DNA of 64,000 bases, taken from Cryptomeria japonica. Lineage: Eukaryota; Streptophyta; Pinopsida; Cupressales; Cupressaceae. Positions 1 to 11,949 of the stretch are shown here, piece after piece. The stretch covers positions 603,655,644-603,719,643 of the forward strand of contig NC_081415.1 of the NCBI RefSeq assembly GCF_030272615.1, in the 5' to 3' direction. A model generated the notes under the pieces. That model was given only the letters and a program-made list of their open reading frames with translations, ran no database searches and was not told the DNA's origin. Made by a program: the position numbers and the translations under genes. The stretch's first letter is position 1; the number at the start of each line of letters is the position of its first letter.

Positions 1-3000
1 GTGAAACATACGAATTCTCGTATGAATTCAATTTTGAAGGGACGACCGGAGCATGAAGAATCAATGTTATAGTTAAGGCCCTGAGTACAAATATTTGATT
101 TCCTATCAACCGGGTGAAGATATATTTTAAAGGATTTTGCAGAAGAGTAGACGCAGAGTTATTTTCTTCAGATACGGAGCAAGTCGGTTCAGTTGCAGAG
201 CAAATTCTTTCAAGCAAAAAATAGGTTCTCTCATATTTTTGTGCAGCAATTCTTGTGTAGTGTTCTAAATTAGATAATTGATTCATAGCAAAATTGTTTA
301 AGAGAAGCATTCATTTCTTGCATCTTCAAAATGGCTCCCAAAAGAGAGTTTTCTGGCAAAGTTAACTATCAAGAAAGGAGTGTTTGTGATGATTTTTTAG
401 AACAGTTGATGTTGTAAACTAACCAAGCATCAAAGGCAAAAGAGCTAGTGCCCAAGGCTCCCCATCTAAAGATAGAAGAAGGATTATATGACAAGGGTAA
501 TTGGGTGAGAGACCCACAAGTTGGACTATCTAGGTTGGGGTTGTTTAAAGTTGGATTCAAAATGAGAAATTTTCCTGCCCCACAAAACAGTATCTGGGAA
601 CTAGATGTTGGGAAATTAGTAGTCCCAGGGGTATTCATGGACACAGATTTACTAACCCAAATTGCATTCAACTATGATCCAGTCATAAGAAGCATTTGGG
701 ATGTAAATGGAAAAACCCTCACTAAAATTAATGCTGAAGAGTTTAGGATAGCATTTGGGCTTAATGAGTTCATAAAAATTTCCTAGAACCCATAAATTTC
801 ACATCATTAGCCCAAATCTATGGTGCACAGAGGAGTCATCTCAAGAATGGGCCTCTCAAAGAACTTTTTGTAAAAATAGGAGGGTTAGCAGTTGTAGGAC
901 CCAACACACAAGAGCCCTTTTCATTAAGTATGTTCACTCTAAGGGCTAAAGGGATGTATTGGGCACTTTGCCAAGTTTTCGGAAAAGATGCAGAAGCAAA
1001 TATGCCGAATCATTATTTGTTAATGATTGCCCAAATTTTGAATCCTTCTCTTGCAATCACATTTGATTTTGCCTCCTTTATTGCTGATGCTATCCATGGA
1101 GGGTTAATAGGAATCAAGAATGGAAAGGTCGACAGGCCTTTTGGATGGTACTCACTCCTAATGCATCTTTTTCTCTTCAAAGGTGGTGATTACTTTGCCA
1201 GTGTGCTGGACCTGGTTAAGGGGAAGGAAGGAGAAAAAATGCCAATACAATTGTGGACTACTGTGTTGTCATGGGATAGAGAGGATGCCAGTTTTCTAAA
1301 ATTTCATAAATATTTTATATCCAAAATAAGGACTCTCCTCTGCTCTGATAACCCAAGAATCCCCAAGGTTCTTCTGGAATTCGTAAGACCAAAAGAATTC
1401 GCAGAGAATATACAAATTGTTCATAAATGGGGTGACATTTATTTATATCCAGTCTCCAAAGTTTTCAGAGTTTTTGGTTTCAGAGGCACCCCATTTTTGT
1501 TACCTTACCAGGTCCCTCTCAAAGTGGGAATCGCAGAGATCCTCAGACAAATTGGTGGCTTGCAAGAGGTAGAGTTGACAGGCAGGGGTAAAGGGACTAT
1601 TTTCCTTGTAGCTACCATAGCCCACAAATTTGTAATAACAAAGGGAGGCTGGAATTGCTTTGAGGATTTTCTCAAACCTTATCATTTATCCACTGCAGTG
1701 TCCAGGTGTGCTGATCCAGAGGACTTCTTCAATGGTATGCTTAGGAAGAAGGTAGCATGCAGAGGTAGGCCTCATCAATTCTAGTTTCTTGAAGACCTCA
1801 TCAAAAATGAATTTGATCTAGATGAGCAAGAGCTAAGAAAAGAAAAGTGGGTGGCTTATAAGAAAGCCCTGGATTTTGTGCATCAGTTTGATGCTAGCTA
1901 TGACCCATTGTCTAGCTTTTTCCCATTAGAAGAGAAAATAAAGTTTTTAATTGTTTTCTTTGAAGATGTGATGCAGACATTGAAGGAGAAGAGGGAAGCT
2001 ATAATCAAGAGCAACCCTGAGAAAGCCAAAATGATCCTTAGTAGGTCAGCTTCTAGCAAGCCAATCCCTCCTGGTGATTACACACTGCATAAGAAATCAG
2101 GTTATAGTGTGCTAGTGCCTACAACAGGGGAGCCCTCTACCTCCAAAGGAAAGAGAAAGATACAAGATGTCATCGACATCCAAGAGAGCCTAAAGAAGCA
2201 AAGGGTGGGGAAAGAAATACAATCAGATACACCTTTGTATTCCCCATCTCAATCCCCTATCCATATAGGAAATGAGCAAGCAGCAGTTGAGCAACTCATA
2301 CAATTGGGTAGTCTAGGGGAAATTGCATACACCTATGATGAAGTAGAGGAAGGGATGCCGAAAGAACCCATTGCTTCTGAAATGGATATTACTTCCACTA
2401 AACTTAAAGGCCAGAAGTGGGATCCTTAAATAAAGAAGGCAAGTAGTGCCTTTCTAGTTGACAACAATTTTGTCACATCAGAAGCATTTATGCAGTTTAT
2501 ATGGAAATAGCACATAGATAGATATAATGCTAGATGTGAAACAAGAAAGGCCGAGCAGCCCAATAAAGATCCAACCTTGGTGGAAGAGGAAATAAAGCAA
2601 GAGATGATGGAAGAATTCAAAACCATCACCCCTGAGCAGGGAAGAGATATGGTAGCACAAGCTGGAGTGCTTATCTTACCTGAATGGGATATTGTAGATG
2701 CCCTGGTATTAGATGCAGTAAGGAAAGAGACTAAACCTATGGAGGGGGTAACTTTCAAGAAGGATAATGCTGCACTCGTTATGTGGTCTCTCAAGAGAAA
2801 TGAGAGCAAGAAAAGCAAGGACACCCCAGGGTCAAGTTACCTTGGTGGAATGATGGTGAAGAGAGTGCAGAGTATAGGGGTAGTAGAGGCTACCAGCACT
2901 GTGTTGGAGACTGCAAAATTCAGTGTTGCAGTAGCAGAGAAAGAAGCCAAAGAGAAAGAGGCCCTCCAAATAAAGTTGGAAACAGTTTTAAAGGACTATA

Positions 3001-4908
3001 ATAGTGCCAAGGAGGAGGTAAGAGGTAAGGATAGCATCATTACCAAATTGCAGAGCCAGTTGACTGGACAATACCATCAAGGTGAGTCTTCAACACTGAT
3101 GATCTCCTCGTCTCCTGCAAGACCTCCACCTACTAGCCCTATCATTGAGTTTCCACCATCTCTAGCACCCTCTAGCTCTCAAATGATTGAAATCACTCCC
3201 CAAGAGTTAGAAAATTTGAAACAGGCTCAAGCCTTGTATGCAAAGAAGTATGAGGAGAGAGTAAGGGCTACAATTTCCAGTTTTACAGATACAATAAATG
3301 TCTCATTGCTCTACAACAATGTAGGTAAAATTATGAAAATATGGAATGAGCTCAGGATAGACAAGGCCATTTTGATGCCTATTTTTGATAGATGGAGGCC
3401 TAGGAAGCAGGATTTAGAGTTTATGTGTGTATCCTGCGATGAAGCAAGGACCAATCCCATTATTAAATCCACTTCCAATGTCGCTAAAATCTTAATTCAA
3501 TTAGCAGTAGAGGTGGATAATGTGGATAGAAAGGTCAATTTGTGCAAGAAGGAATACACTGACCAAGTTTTTGAGTTGCTCCCAAGAGTTTTTGCTAGCC
3601 CAGATCAGTTAAAAGAGAAAAAAATATGGCTCAAGGAGATAGAAGCTAAATTGTCAGCAAGAGTTAAAGGAATTATTGATCTTGATGATGCTTCTTTCTT
3701 TGTTGTGACAATACAAGAGATAGAGAAAATTAAGCCACATTATGCTTTTCTCAATTCAGAAGTCAACAAAATTAGAAATTCTTGGAAAAGGTTGACTAAG
3801 ACTAAAGATAAAGTGATTAATTTCTCATGGCCAAAAGAAGAAGTGTATAATGAATGGATGATTAAATATGCCACCCATGATCCAGAACAGTTAGCGAGCA
3901 CCCCTGAAAAGATAGAAGAGGTTGCAACCGAACAAACTGTTGAAGAAATTGCAGAGGCTGAAAAGAGTTTGTAACTACTTTTGCGAAAAGTTTGTAACCT
4001 CTTTACTCTGAAAGAAATGATTGTAACAAACTCTCCTCGAAAAGTTCAAAGCTTTGTGCATCCATGTTGTTATAAATGGATACGAGGACTAGAGGATGAG
4101 AGATGGCAAAAAATTGTAAGAAAACGTTGCAGAAATTGATCTGAGCTTTTCTAAGTCTAATGGAGAATCCAAATTTCTTGTAATATTTCTTGAACTGAAT
4201 ACCAATATACAGACCATCGGTTTTGAGTAAAGCTTTGTGTTGTCTTCGAGTTTATTCACAAATTTGTTTACTGTTTTCATTCTGAATAATCCAGGGTTGT
4301 TCTGTTTGAATGGAATTGCAAAGCAATTTTAGTATAATTGTTCGTTAGCTTTTCTCTTTAGGAGGGAAATTAAAGAGGCGGGATCACTCATACCAATAAA
4401 CTCTTTGGAAGGAATTTTGAATTTTGAGGACCATAGCTTAGTTTGGAATGCTTGAATTCTTGTATGTGTCATGCATATACAAGGATTAATAGAAAACAAG
4501 CTGACGGGAAGCATAAAGATGTCTTGTTTGAGGAGTTTTATTTGAGTTTAGATGACTCTGTGACCTTGGATAAGGCACTGGTATTAATTGAAGTTATGTA
4601 TTGCATGCTTTGTTGATCAAAATGCTGAATTTAAGTACAGTTTCCATTCTTTGTTTTCAGTTGATTTCAAGGTGAATAGATCCACTAGTTTTCTGGACTG
4701 GTTTGTTGTGGGTTTATGTTAGAAAGTGTGAATTTAATTCACAAAGGTATACCCACTTGGGCTTTGAGTAAGTCCGAAGTGTAGAAGGTTCAATCAAACC
4801 TTGTCATATGTTGTCTTGAAAATTTCCTTATCTTTAATGTCACTTCTGCACCGAGTTTAAACATATTATTCTAAAGATATTAAAGGGAATCAGATTTTGA
4901 GGACAACA
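1..4908 (+). repeat. 5' LTR (partial) of the giant Ty3/gypsy element
   Basis: This is the left copy of the direct repeat; it ends in ...AACA at 4908, four bases before the PBS. Base 12 aligns with 13250 of the right LTR, so roughly 1 kb of U3 lies upstream of the window and the whole LTR would be about 6 kb. Bases 1-330 hold a TATA-like stretch near 65 and the leader of the LTR-encoded reading frame. Bases 3975-4908 are the non-coding end of the LTR, in which I see no gene. The LTR itself carries a long reading frame, described separately. Confidence 0.85.
331..3974 (+). pseudogene. LTR-encoded ORF, copy A (unknown protein, about 1,214 codons, broken)
   Basis: I do not recognise this protein family. 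The frame starts at the ATG at 331 (MAPKREFSGK...) and ends at the TAA at 3972-3974. The first 550 residues or so are a globular, hydrophobic-rich region. A basic, Ser/Lys-rich stretch follows, then a heptad-like coiled coil (codons about 860-915), a Pro/Ser-rich linker (about 925-955), and a charged C-terminal domain. Lesions are a TAA at 415-417, a 2-base insertion near 775, and stops at 1782-1784 (CAG to TAG), 2427-2429 and 2508-2510. The same frame recurs in the other LTR copies at the same place between U3 and PBS, so it belongs to the LTR and not to the internal region. It could be an accessory protein (Gag-like, regulatory) or a captured host gene; function is unknown. Confidence 0.75.
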
Positions 4909-4912
4909 AAAA

Positions 4913-4930
4913 TGGTGACTCTACTGGGGA
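4913..4930 (+). other. Primer binding site, tRNA-Arg type
   Basis: The 18 bases starting TGGTGACTCTACTGGGGA lie four bases after the LTR end. They match, with two transitions, the TGGCGACTCTGCTGGGGA primer site known from Ogre-type plant elements (complement of a tRNA-Arg 3' end). The inverted related element has the same sequence at 18945-18962. Confidence 0.85.
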
Positions 4931-5265
4931 GAGTTACAATAAAGATATAAGCATAGATCTATGTTGAGGCTTGTAAAGAAAATTATTGTGTGTTTGTGGA
5001 TAAGATTGCTTGTTCTCATTATTCCCATAGTTCTGTGGGTGGCGACTCTGTTACTTTGAACCAGTCCTTGTAAGATATAGATCTTTCTGAAAGGAAGACA
5101 AGCAAGTTGCAAGGAGAAAAAAACACAAGATCATTCCTGAAGAAACATCCTCGTGAAACTTTGCAAGAAGGTCTGCCAGAATAGTCACGGAGAGGCCAGA
5201 AGAGATCCGTGTTGGATGAGCCATCAAATGCTGCTTGAGTGCAGAAAAACAATAATACTGGTAAG
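4931..5265 (+). other. Untranslated leader between PBS and gag
   Basis: No gene is visible. The stretch is homologous, in inverted orientation, to 18733-18944. It contains a second partial PBS-like string (GGCGACTCTGTTACTTTGAA, near 5041). The first ATG in the gag frame is at 5266. Confidence 0.6.
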
Positions 5266-7860
5266 ATGCTTGACCAATCTGTTTATGCAAAGTCTAATTC
5301 ATCTTCCAGAGATTCAGAGCATGATATCTTAGGTTTTCATTCAGGATTATTTGGAAATATTGATGATGCACCTACTTTAAATCAAGATCTATCTCATGTT
5401 AGTGTTTCTGCAAAAGATAGAACCAGTTCAAATGCAATTAGGCATTCTGTTCCTAGGACAATTGATGGGAACATTAGTCTGATTGACATAGATCAAGTTA
5501 ATGCCTCAGACTCTGAAGAAAACTTCCCTGATGAGGATAAAATGTCTCAAAAGATTGAAGATTTAAATAAAAGAGTTCATCATTTAATCTCCCTAAGAGC
5601 CCAGAAGGAGGCAAATAAGGAAAAGGAAGTCAAAGCCAAATTGATGGAAAGAGATAGGCTTCTTAGACAGATAGCTAATCTTGAAATGGTTGCTAAGGAA
5701 AAAGAAAAAAGTGATGAGGAAGGCCCTATGATTAGGGAAATCCTAATCTCTAAAACTAGACAAGCTTGTAAGTCAGTAGCCCAGCCAATTAGGGAAGTAT
5801 CTAATGACTCCCAGCCTCCTAAAGCCAATTTAGATAAAGGAAAACAAAAATGGGTAGATGATGGAATAGAATCTAAAACTGCAGAAGAGATTTCTAATAG
5901 GATTCTAGCACATGAGAGAGAGATGGAAAGGATGAGGAAGGAAAAGGAAGATCTCCAAATGGAACTGGAAAAAGCTAAGTTAGAAGCAGAAAATCAGGAA
6001 GTTAAAAGAAAGATTAATTACTTAAAGGCTCCCCCTATTACATTCCCATCAGAAGATCTTAGCAAGCCTAATCCCCAACACATTTCCTTCCTAAGGTTAA
6101 TGTTCAACCTACAGTACAGTCTAATATTGCCTCGGTAAGCCAACTACCCGTGAATAAGCAGTACACCCCAGCACCTCAATCTCCAATCCCAAAAGCTAAA
6201 ATGACCATGGGAAATAATAGTGCTATTACCCCTTTTCAAAGAAGGCCAATCAATCTGGAACAATATAGGCAATTGTTCTTTGATGGAATCCCAGGATATC
6301 CGAATCATGTTCCCACTGAGTTAAGAGACAGACTTCATAAATTTGCTGGAAACAATGCAATTAGTGCTGAGGAACATCTGAAATCTTTTGGGGATTTAAT
6401 AAATGATTATGAGATAGCAGATGAAGATGTTATTATGAAACTGTTTGTTCAATCCCTGGTTGATGATGCAAGAGATTGGTACAGAGGTCTTCCAGTCAAT
6501 AGCATAGGTTCATGGGAAGATTTTAAAAATTGTTTTCAAGAGCAGTATGGTGACAAGACTAATGTGAGTTTCATGCTAAATGAGTTCAACAATATTAGAA
6601 AATCTGAAAATGAAATGGTCATTAATTTCAATGCCAGATTCCAGAAAGCCATGCACAGATTGTATCAAGTGATGAGGCTAGATGATAACATGTGTCTTAA
6701 CACATACTACAATGCATTTGATTCCAATATGGCCTATATCTTAAAAGATAAAAATTCCCATAATTTGAGAGATGCTTTTAGAATTGCCATAAATGTAGAA
6801 AGTAACAGAAAAGCATCTGGAAAATTAGGAAGAAGGACTGATGGTAGATTATGGCAAGAAACCAAACAGCAACCTAATAAAGTTGCTAAAGAAGATGACA
6901 AAATAGAGAAATTGGTTACTGCCATGAAATATTTGACTGCCAAGGTTAACAAAAATGATAAACCTCATTATAACTGGCAAGATAGACCCCCTAGGTTACA
7001 TGACATGCCCTATAATACCAATTGGAAGGATGGTAAACCCCAAATTGAGAAGCCCAAAATTACCCAAAGCAAGACACACCAGATCCCTTGAAAGGGAAAA
7101 TTGTTCACAATATAGAAAATACTCCTTGGTGTATTGCTTGTGATGGACCACATTCCCCTCATCAATGTGCAGTGGCTCAAGCTCTGGAAGAATCTATGAG
7201 ACCAAAAGCGAAGCCTGACATTAATATGTTTGAAACCATCACAGAAAGTGATGAGGAATCTATGCAAAGTGAATACAGTGATGTGCTGGATAATGAAAAG
7301 TTAGTGCAAGGACAATTAGCCTTAGGTTGGCATCCTACATTGAATGTGGTAACAATTGAAGATGAAGAGGTTCATCTTAGAAGGCCCAGTGAGGAAGAAG
7401 TCAGAAATCTCACTAAGGCTGCAATTGCCAAAGCTAAACATAACTATAATCTGAGAAGCACCAAGAGGGACACTAATCAGGGTGAGTCGGGTTCTATGTT
7501 TGTAAAGGAAGTTACAAAAAAGGGGGTATCAAGTAGTACTGCTACTATTCCTGAGGTCGGTCAAGAGAAAGGGGAACAAGTTAAAAATGTACCTAAAGGC
7601 ATAGATGATACAAAAGTTGGTGATGTACAAGGAGCAAAGATAGTGAAAAGGGCAAGTCAATTCAAAACACACAAGGTCAGGGTTACTACTGAAAAATGCA
7701 ATAAATCTACATTTGATATGGCCCAAGCTTTAATTCAAATGAAAGTCACTGTTCCATTAGTAGAATTGCTAAAGATTAAAGAACATAAGGATGCAGCTTT
7801 GTCTTTATTCTCTAGTATATCTGATAGAGACACAGTATTACCCACTGGTTTAGCTAAAGT
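5266..7860 (+). pseudogene. gag: gag (capsid/nucleocapsid), broken
   Basis: Gag would build the cytoplasmic virus-like particle and package the element RNA. The N-terminal part (5266 to about 6090) is acidic and then coiled-coil-like (many E/K heptads, about 5560-6010). The capsid-like domain follows at about 6150-6800, with the Ty3-type retrotrans_gag pattern (ARDWYRGLP, WEDFKNCFQEQY, FNNIRKSENE). A zinc-knuckle-like Cys/His cluster (CIACDGPHSPHQC) lies at about 7134-7172. Three frames are used: a shift near 6080 and another near 7088 break the protein. The ATG at 5266 is the first in frame; a GTG at 5239 also lies in frame but is less likely as a plant start. Downstream it runs into protease in the same frame. 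Confidence 0.8.
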
Positions 7861-8470
7861 TGGAAAGGATCAAGAGTTCCAAACCCGTGAGGTTTATGTT
7901 GGAACCACTATCACTCAAGAGCCTTCTCAGGTAGATACCTTCTATGTTACTTTGTTAGTCAATAACTGATTGATCAAAACCTGCATGATAGATTTAGGAG
8001 CTGCTGCTAATGTAATGCCCTATGGTGTTATGAAAGAGTTAGGGTTATCAGTAACCATTGTGTATGGGAAATGCTATGCCATGGATAACAAAAAAGTACC
8101 TGTGATAGGTACAATGAAAGATGTAGAAGTAAAAATAGCAGCATTTCCTGAAGCTACTTACAAAATGGATGTTATTATTACTGATACTAAACCCCACTAT
8201 GGTATGTTACTTTCCAGACAATGGGCAGCAGCAGTAGGGGGAAATGTTTAACTGGACTTATCTTATGCTACCATTCCTATTGGTGGTAATCAAGTCAAAT
8301 TATACAAAGAACCGCGAGCTCCTAGGGTAAGTGAAAATGTAGACCCTAGTATGCTTAATTGTATGATTGATGTAGATTTAGATAACTTTAGACTTCAACC
8401 AATTTCACCTCAATTGAAGAATACTGACCCAATTGTAGTTGAGCTACAAGCACAACAGTATGGGTTGTGG
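7861..8470 (+). pseudogene. Retroviral-type aspartic protease of the giant element, broken
   Basis: This domain would cleave the Gag-Pol polyprotein. The active-site region reads MIDLGAAANVMP near 7985-8022, where the family normally has D-S-G-A or D-T-G-A; here the Ser/Thr is Leu, which would be expected to impair catalysis. The flap and the later conserved GMLLSRQWAA stretch (about 8201-8230) are recognisable. Stops lie at 7967-7969 (TGA), 8249-8251 (TAA) and 8471-8473 (TAG). It is in the same frame as the end of gag and as the RNase H that follows. Confidence 0.75.
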
Positions 8471-8473
8471 TAG

Positions 8474-9157
8474 ATGTATTTTGATGGAGCTTGCTCCAAA
8501 GAAGGATCTGGAGCAGGGGTTCTTTTTGTGTCCCCATCAAGTTTAACTTTTAAATACTCATTTTTATTGGCATTCCAGTGCACAAATAATACTGCAGAGT
8601 ATGAAGCCTTATTACTAGGACTTGAGGTTGCAAAAAGGCATGGAATCCAACTGTTGAAAGTGATGGGGGATTCAGAATTGGTTGTCTCTTAGGTGAGATC
8701 TAAATACGCATCCAAAAATGATAGATTAAAACAGTATAAGCATGCTGTTTGGGATGTTATTGAACATTTTGATGCATTCTCTATTAATTGGATAGAGCGA
8801 ACAAAAAATATTATGGCAGATTTCCTAGCTAATGTTGCTTTGAAAAATGATGATGCAACGCTAAACGGTATTTTCACTGTGGAAATAAAATCTAGGCCTG
8901 CTATTCCTGATATTGTGTATAATTGGCAAGTTTTTGCTGATGATGAAGACATTCTTAGGTTTATTCAATGTGTTGATGATTATGATGGACAAAAGATTGA
9001 TTGTAATGCATTGGTGGAAGTGGTAGACAATAAAGAGACAGTATTTGGAAATGATGTTGTCTAGTTGGAAACCAATGAAATACCTAAAGGGCTGGTAGAG
9101 CTGGAAACCATGTTTAATTATAATGATAGTCATTTACATCAGTAGTCTACCACCAAG
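8474..9157 (+). pseudogene. RNase H domain located upstream of RT (archaeal-like, plant-type)
   Basis: RNase H removes the RNA strand of the RNA/DNA hybrid during reverse transcription. The fold signature is clear: YFDGA with Asp at 8483-8485, NNTAEYEAL with Glu at 8597-8599, GDSELV with Asp at 8669-8671, and IMADFLAN with Asp at 8819-8821. These are the four carboxylates expected of a type I RNase H. The AEYEALLLGLE wording resembles the archaeal-like RNase H reported for Tat elements rather than the Ty3 RNase H. It lies between protease and RT, not after RT. In-frame stops occur at 8690-8692 and 9062-9064, both consistent with CAG to TAG. A linker of low complexity follows to 9157. Confidence 0.85.
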
Positions 9158-10233
9158 TTGGAAGAGTTAGAGGAGGTAAACCTAGGGATAGAATCATCCC
9201 CTAAGTTGGTATATATTGGAAAGAAATTACCCCCTCATGTCAGGATTAACCTTATTAATTTATTGAAAAGGTATAAGCATGTCTTTGCTTGGTCTTATGA
9301 AGACCTAAAGGTGTATAGACAAGATCTTTTTCAGCATGAAGTTCCTTTACTTCCAGATGCTAAGCCTTTTAGACAGAAACAGAGACCTATCAATCCCTTG
9401 TTAGAAACTAAAATGCAACAAGAGTTGACCAAATTGAGAGAAGGGGGGATTATCAAACCAATAAGACATTCTTCATGGGTCTTCAATTTGGTCCCAGTGA
9501 GGAAGAAGAATGGAGACATCAGGTTCTGTGTAGATTTTAGGAATCTAAATGTTGCTTCCTTGAAAGATAATTACTCATCCCCAAATATGGAAGCCATGCT
9601 ACAGAGAGTGACAGGATGTGATCTTTTATCCATGATGGATGGTTTCTCAGGATATAATCAAGTGTTGGTAAAGGAGTCTGAACAATTCAAGACAACTTTC
9701 ACTACTCCATGGGGAACTTATGTATATGTGAGAATGCCATTTGGATTAAAAAATGTAGGAGCTACATTTCAAAGAGCTATGGATGTAGCTTTCAAAGAAT
9801 TCATAAACATCATCATGGTGGTGTATCAAGATGACCTTACTTGTTTCTCTAAGAAAGCTGATGATCATTGTGGACATCTAGAGAAGGTGTTCAATAAAGC
9901 CTTGGAATTTGGTGTATCACTGAATCCCAAGAAATGTCATTTTGGGGTCACTGAAGGAAAGCTACTGGGACACATAGTTTCCAAGGAGGGGTAAGAATAG
10001 ACCCTGAGAAAATTGAGGAAATCAATAAGGTGTCTGAACCTAAAAATGTGAAAGGTATCCAATTCTTTTTAGGTAAAGTAAATTTTGTTAGGAGATTCAT
10101 TGCAAACTTCGTAGAGATAGTGAAGCCTATTGTCAAATTGCTTAAGGAGGACACAAAGTTTCATTGGGATCAGGAAGCTTCAAAAGATTTTGCTAAGATT
10201 AAGAAGGCAATTCAGGAAGCACCAGTGTTGAAA
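9158..10233 (+). pseudogene. Reverse transcriptase of the giant Ty3/gypsy element
   Basis: This polymerase would copy the element RNA into cDNA inside the particle. The Ty3/gypsy RT blocks appear in order: LREGGIIKPIRHSSWVFNLV, KKNGDIRFCVDFRNLN, LLSMMDGFSGYNQV, TTPWGTYVYVRMPFGLKN, and the catalytic box YQDD (9824-9835), a variant of the usual YVDD/YLDD. The frame is uninterrupted from 9158 to 9991, where one base appears lost (stop at 9992). The thumb and connection continue in another frame from about 10000 (KGIQFFLGKVNFVRRFI). This is the longest continuous stretch of pol in the element. Confidence 0.92.
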
Positions 10234-10700
10234 TCCCCTAATTATAGTAAGCCTTTTTCTTTGTTTTCTTTTGCTTCATATCATACGGTGGCTGCAGTAC
10301 TACTACAAAAGGACAATGAAGGATATGAACATCCCATAGCCTTCTACAGCAAATCTTTGCAGGCAACAGAACTAAAATATGAAACCATGGAGAAACAAGA
10401 TTATGCCCTAGTTAAAGTTGTCAAGGCTTTTAGGCCATATTTGGTGAATGCAAACATCATTGCCTATGTCCCACATGCTACAGTTAAAGATATTTTGTCT
10501 CAGTCCGAGGTTACTGGGAAGAGATGCAGATGGATCAATAGAATTTAGGAGTTCAACTTGGAGATAAAGATCACCAAATTGGTGAGAGGGTTAGGTTTGG
10601 CTAAGCTCATGACTGAGTCAAATCTCATGAATGTAGAAGTACACAATGTTGAGGTTAGAGATGCTTTAGTCACTAGTATTGAGAGGCAACCCTAGTACAC
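10234..10700 (+). pseudogene. Ty3-type RNase H downstream of RT, catalytic residues lost
   Basis: The domain sits directly after RT as in all Ty3/gypsy elements and keeps the scaffold (AAVLLQKDNEGYEHPIAFYSKSL, ELKYETMEKQDYALVKVV). The first catalytic Asp, normally in a T-D-A-S motif, is Phe at 10270-10272 (SFAS). The T-D-H motif reads V-P-H, with Pro at 10471-10473. The Glu in the ETMEKQ helix remains. With two carboxylates gone it should not cut RNA; a tether or structural role is the usual explanation in dual-RNase-H elements. Stops at 10546-10548 and 10693-10695 are later decay. Confidence 0.8.
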
Positions 10701-11949
10701 AGAGATAATCCAAGTTTTGAGAGGTGATATACTCCCAGAAGAAATGACATACAATCAAAAAAGAACTCTAAAACTCAAGTCCCAAAAATATGTGCTCATT
10801 CAGGGTGATCTTTTCTGGAGAAAAAGAGATGGAGAGTTACTAATGTGTTTGGATGAATTTCAAGCTAAATAGGTGTTGACTGAAATGCATGATGGGGTAT
10901 GTGGAGGTCACTATTTTGCTAAGACTACTACTAGCAAGATAATACGGGCTGGGTACTATTGGCCCACCTTATTTAAAGATACCCATGCATATGTTCGGAG
11001 ATGTGATCCATGTCAAAGATTCTCATCCAAGCTCAAGTATGAAGGAGCCTTACCCCTAAATCCAGTCTCTGTAGAAGCTCCTTTTGTCCAGTGGGATATT
11101 GATTTTATTGGAGAAATTGTTGAGAAGTCAGGGAGAGGTCATGGATGGATTATAGTGGCCACTGATTATTTCACCAAATGGATAGAAGCCATCCCTACAA
11201 GAAGAGCTACTAGTAAAATTGTCATTGATATCCTGATGGATAATATTATAACTAGATTTGGGACACCTGCAAAATTGGTGATGGATAATGCCATGTGTTT
11301 CAGATCAGAAGAATTTGTAGGCTTTTGTACTAGTCATGGTATACTCATGTCATACTCTTCACCTTATCACCCTTAGGGGAATGGACAAGAAGAATCCAGC
11401 AATAAAAGCCTGTTGAATATCATCAAGAAAATCCTAGAAGAAAATAAAAGATCTTGGGATCAAAAGTTGAAGTTAGCTCTGTGGGCAGATATAATAACAG
11501 TTAAGAAATCCATTGGAATGTCACCTTTTGAATTAGTTTATGGTGCCCAAGCCAGATTGCCGGTAAATAACCTTCTTCAAGTGTATAAATTTTTGCAGAA
11601 TGAGGACATGGAGGTATCTGAACCAATGGAAAACATAATGGTCCAAATTGTAGAAATGAAGGAGCTTAAGACTTCTGCCCATAAGAAAAATCAAAAGATC
11701 CAGTTGCAGTCAAAGTATCTTTTTGATAAAAGGACATCACTAAGGAAATTTCAAATTGATGACATGGTTCTTTAGTGGAATGCAAAAGGACAGGATAAGG
11801 GAAAGCATAAGCAATTTGAATCACTATGGATTGGCCCTTTTGTGGTCTGTGACTTAAATGGTAAGGATTCATATTTCTTGAAGAATATGGATGATGAAAT
11901 GCAGGAATTTCTAGTGCATGGACAATTCCTAAAGCATTATTTCTCTTAA
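10701..11949 (+). pseudogene. Integrase of the giant Ty3/gypsy element
   Basis: Integrase would insert the cDNA into chromatin. The N-terminal zinc-binding region is present (MHDGVCGGHY then CDPCQ, about 10885-11020). The catalytic core shows WDIDFIG with Asp at 11101-11103, VMDNAM with Asp at 11284-11286, and GNGQEESSNK with Glu at 11392-11394, so the D,D,E triad is intact. The C-terminal part contains FELVYGAQARLP and, near the end, a GPFVV-containing domain; the frame ends at 11947-11949. Stops at 10870-10872, 11374-11376 and 11773-11775 all fall where related proteins have Gln, so they are read as CAG to TAG changes. Confidence 0.9.

Noticed and set aside
369-671. 100-codon minus-strand ORF, repeated at 13586-13888 and 15221-15523
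   Set aside because: It is the antisense shadow of the conserved LTR ORF; its recurrence follows from the DNA repeat.
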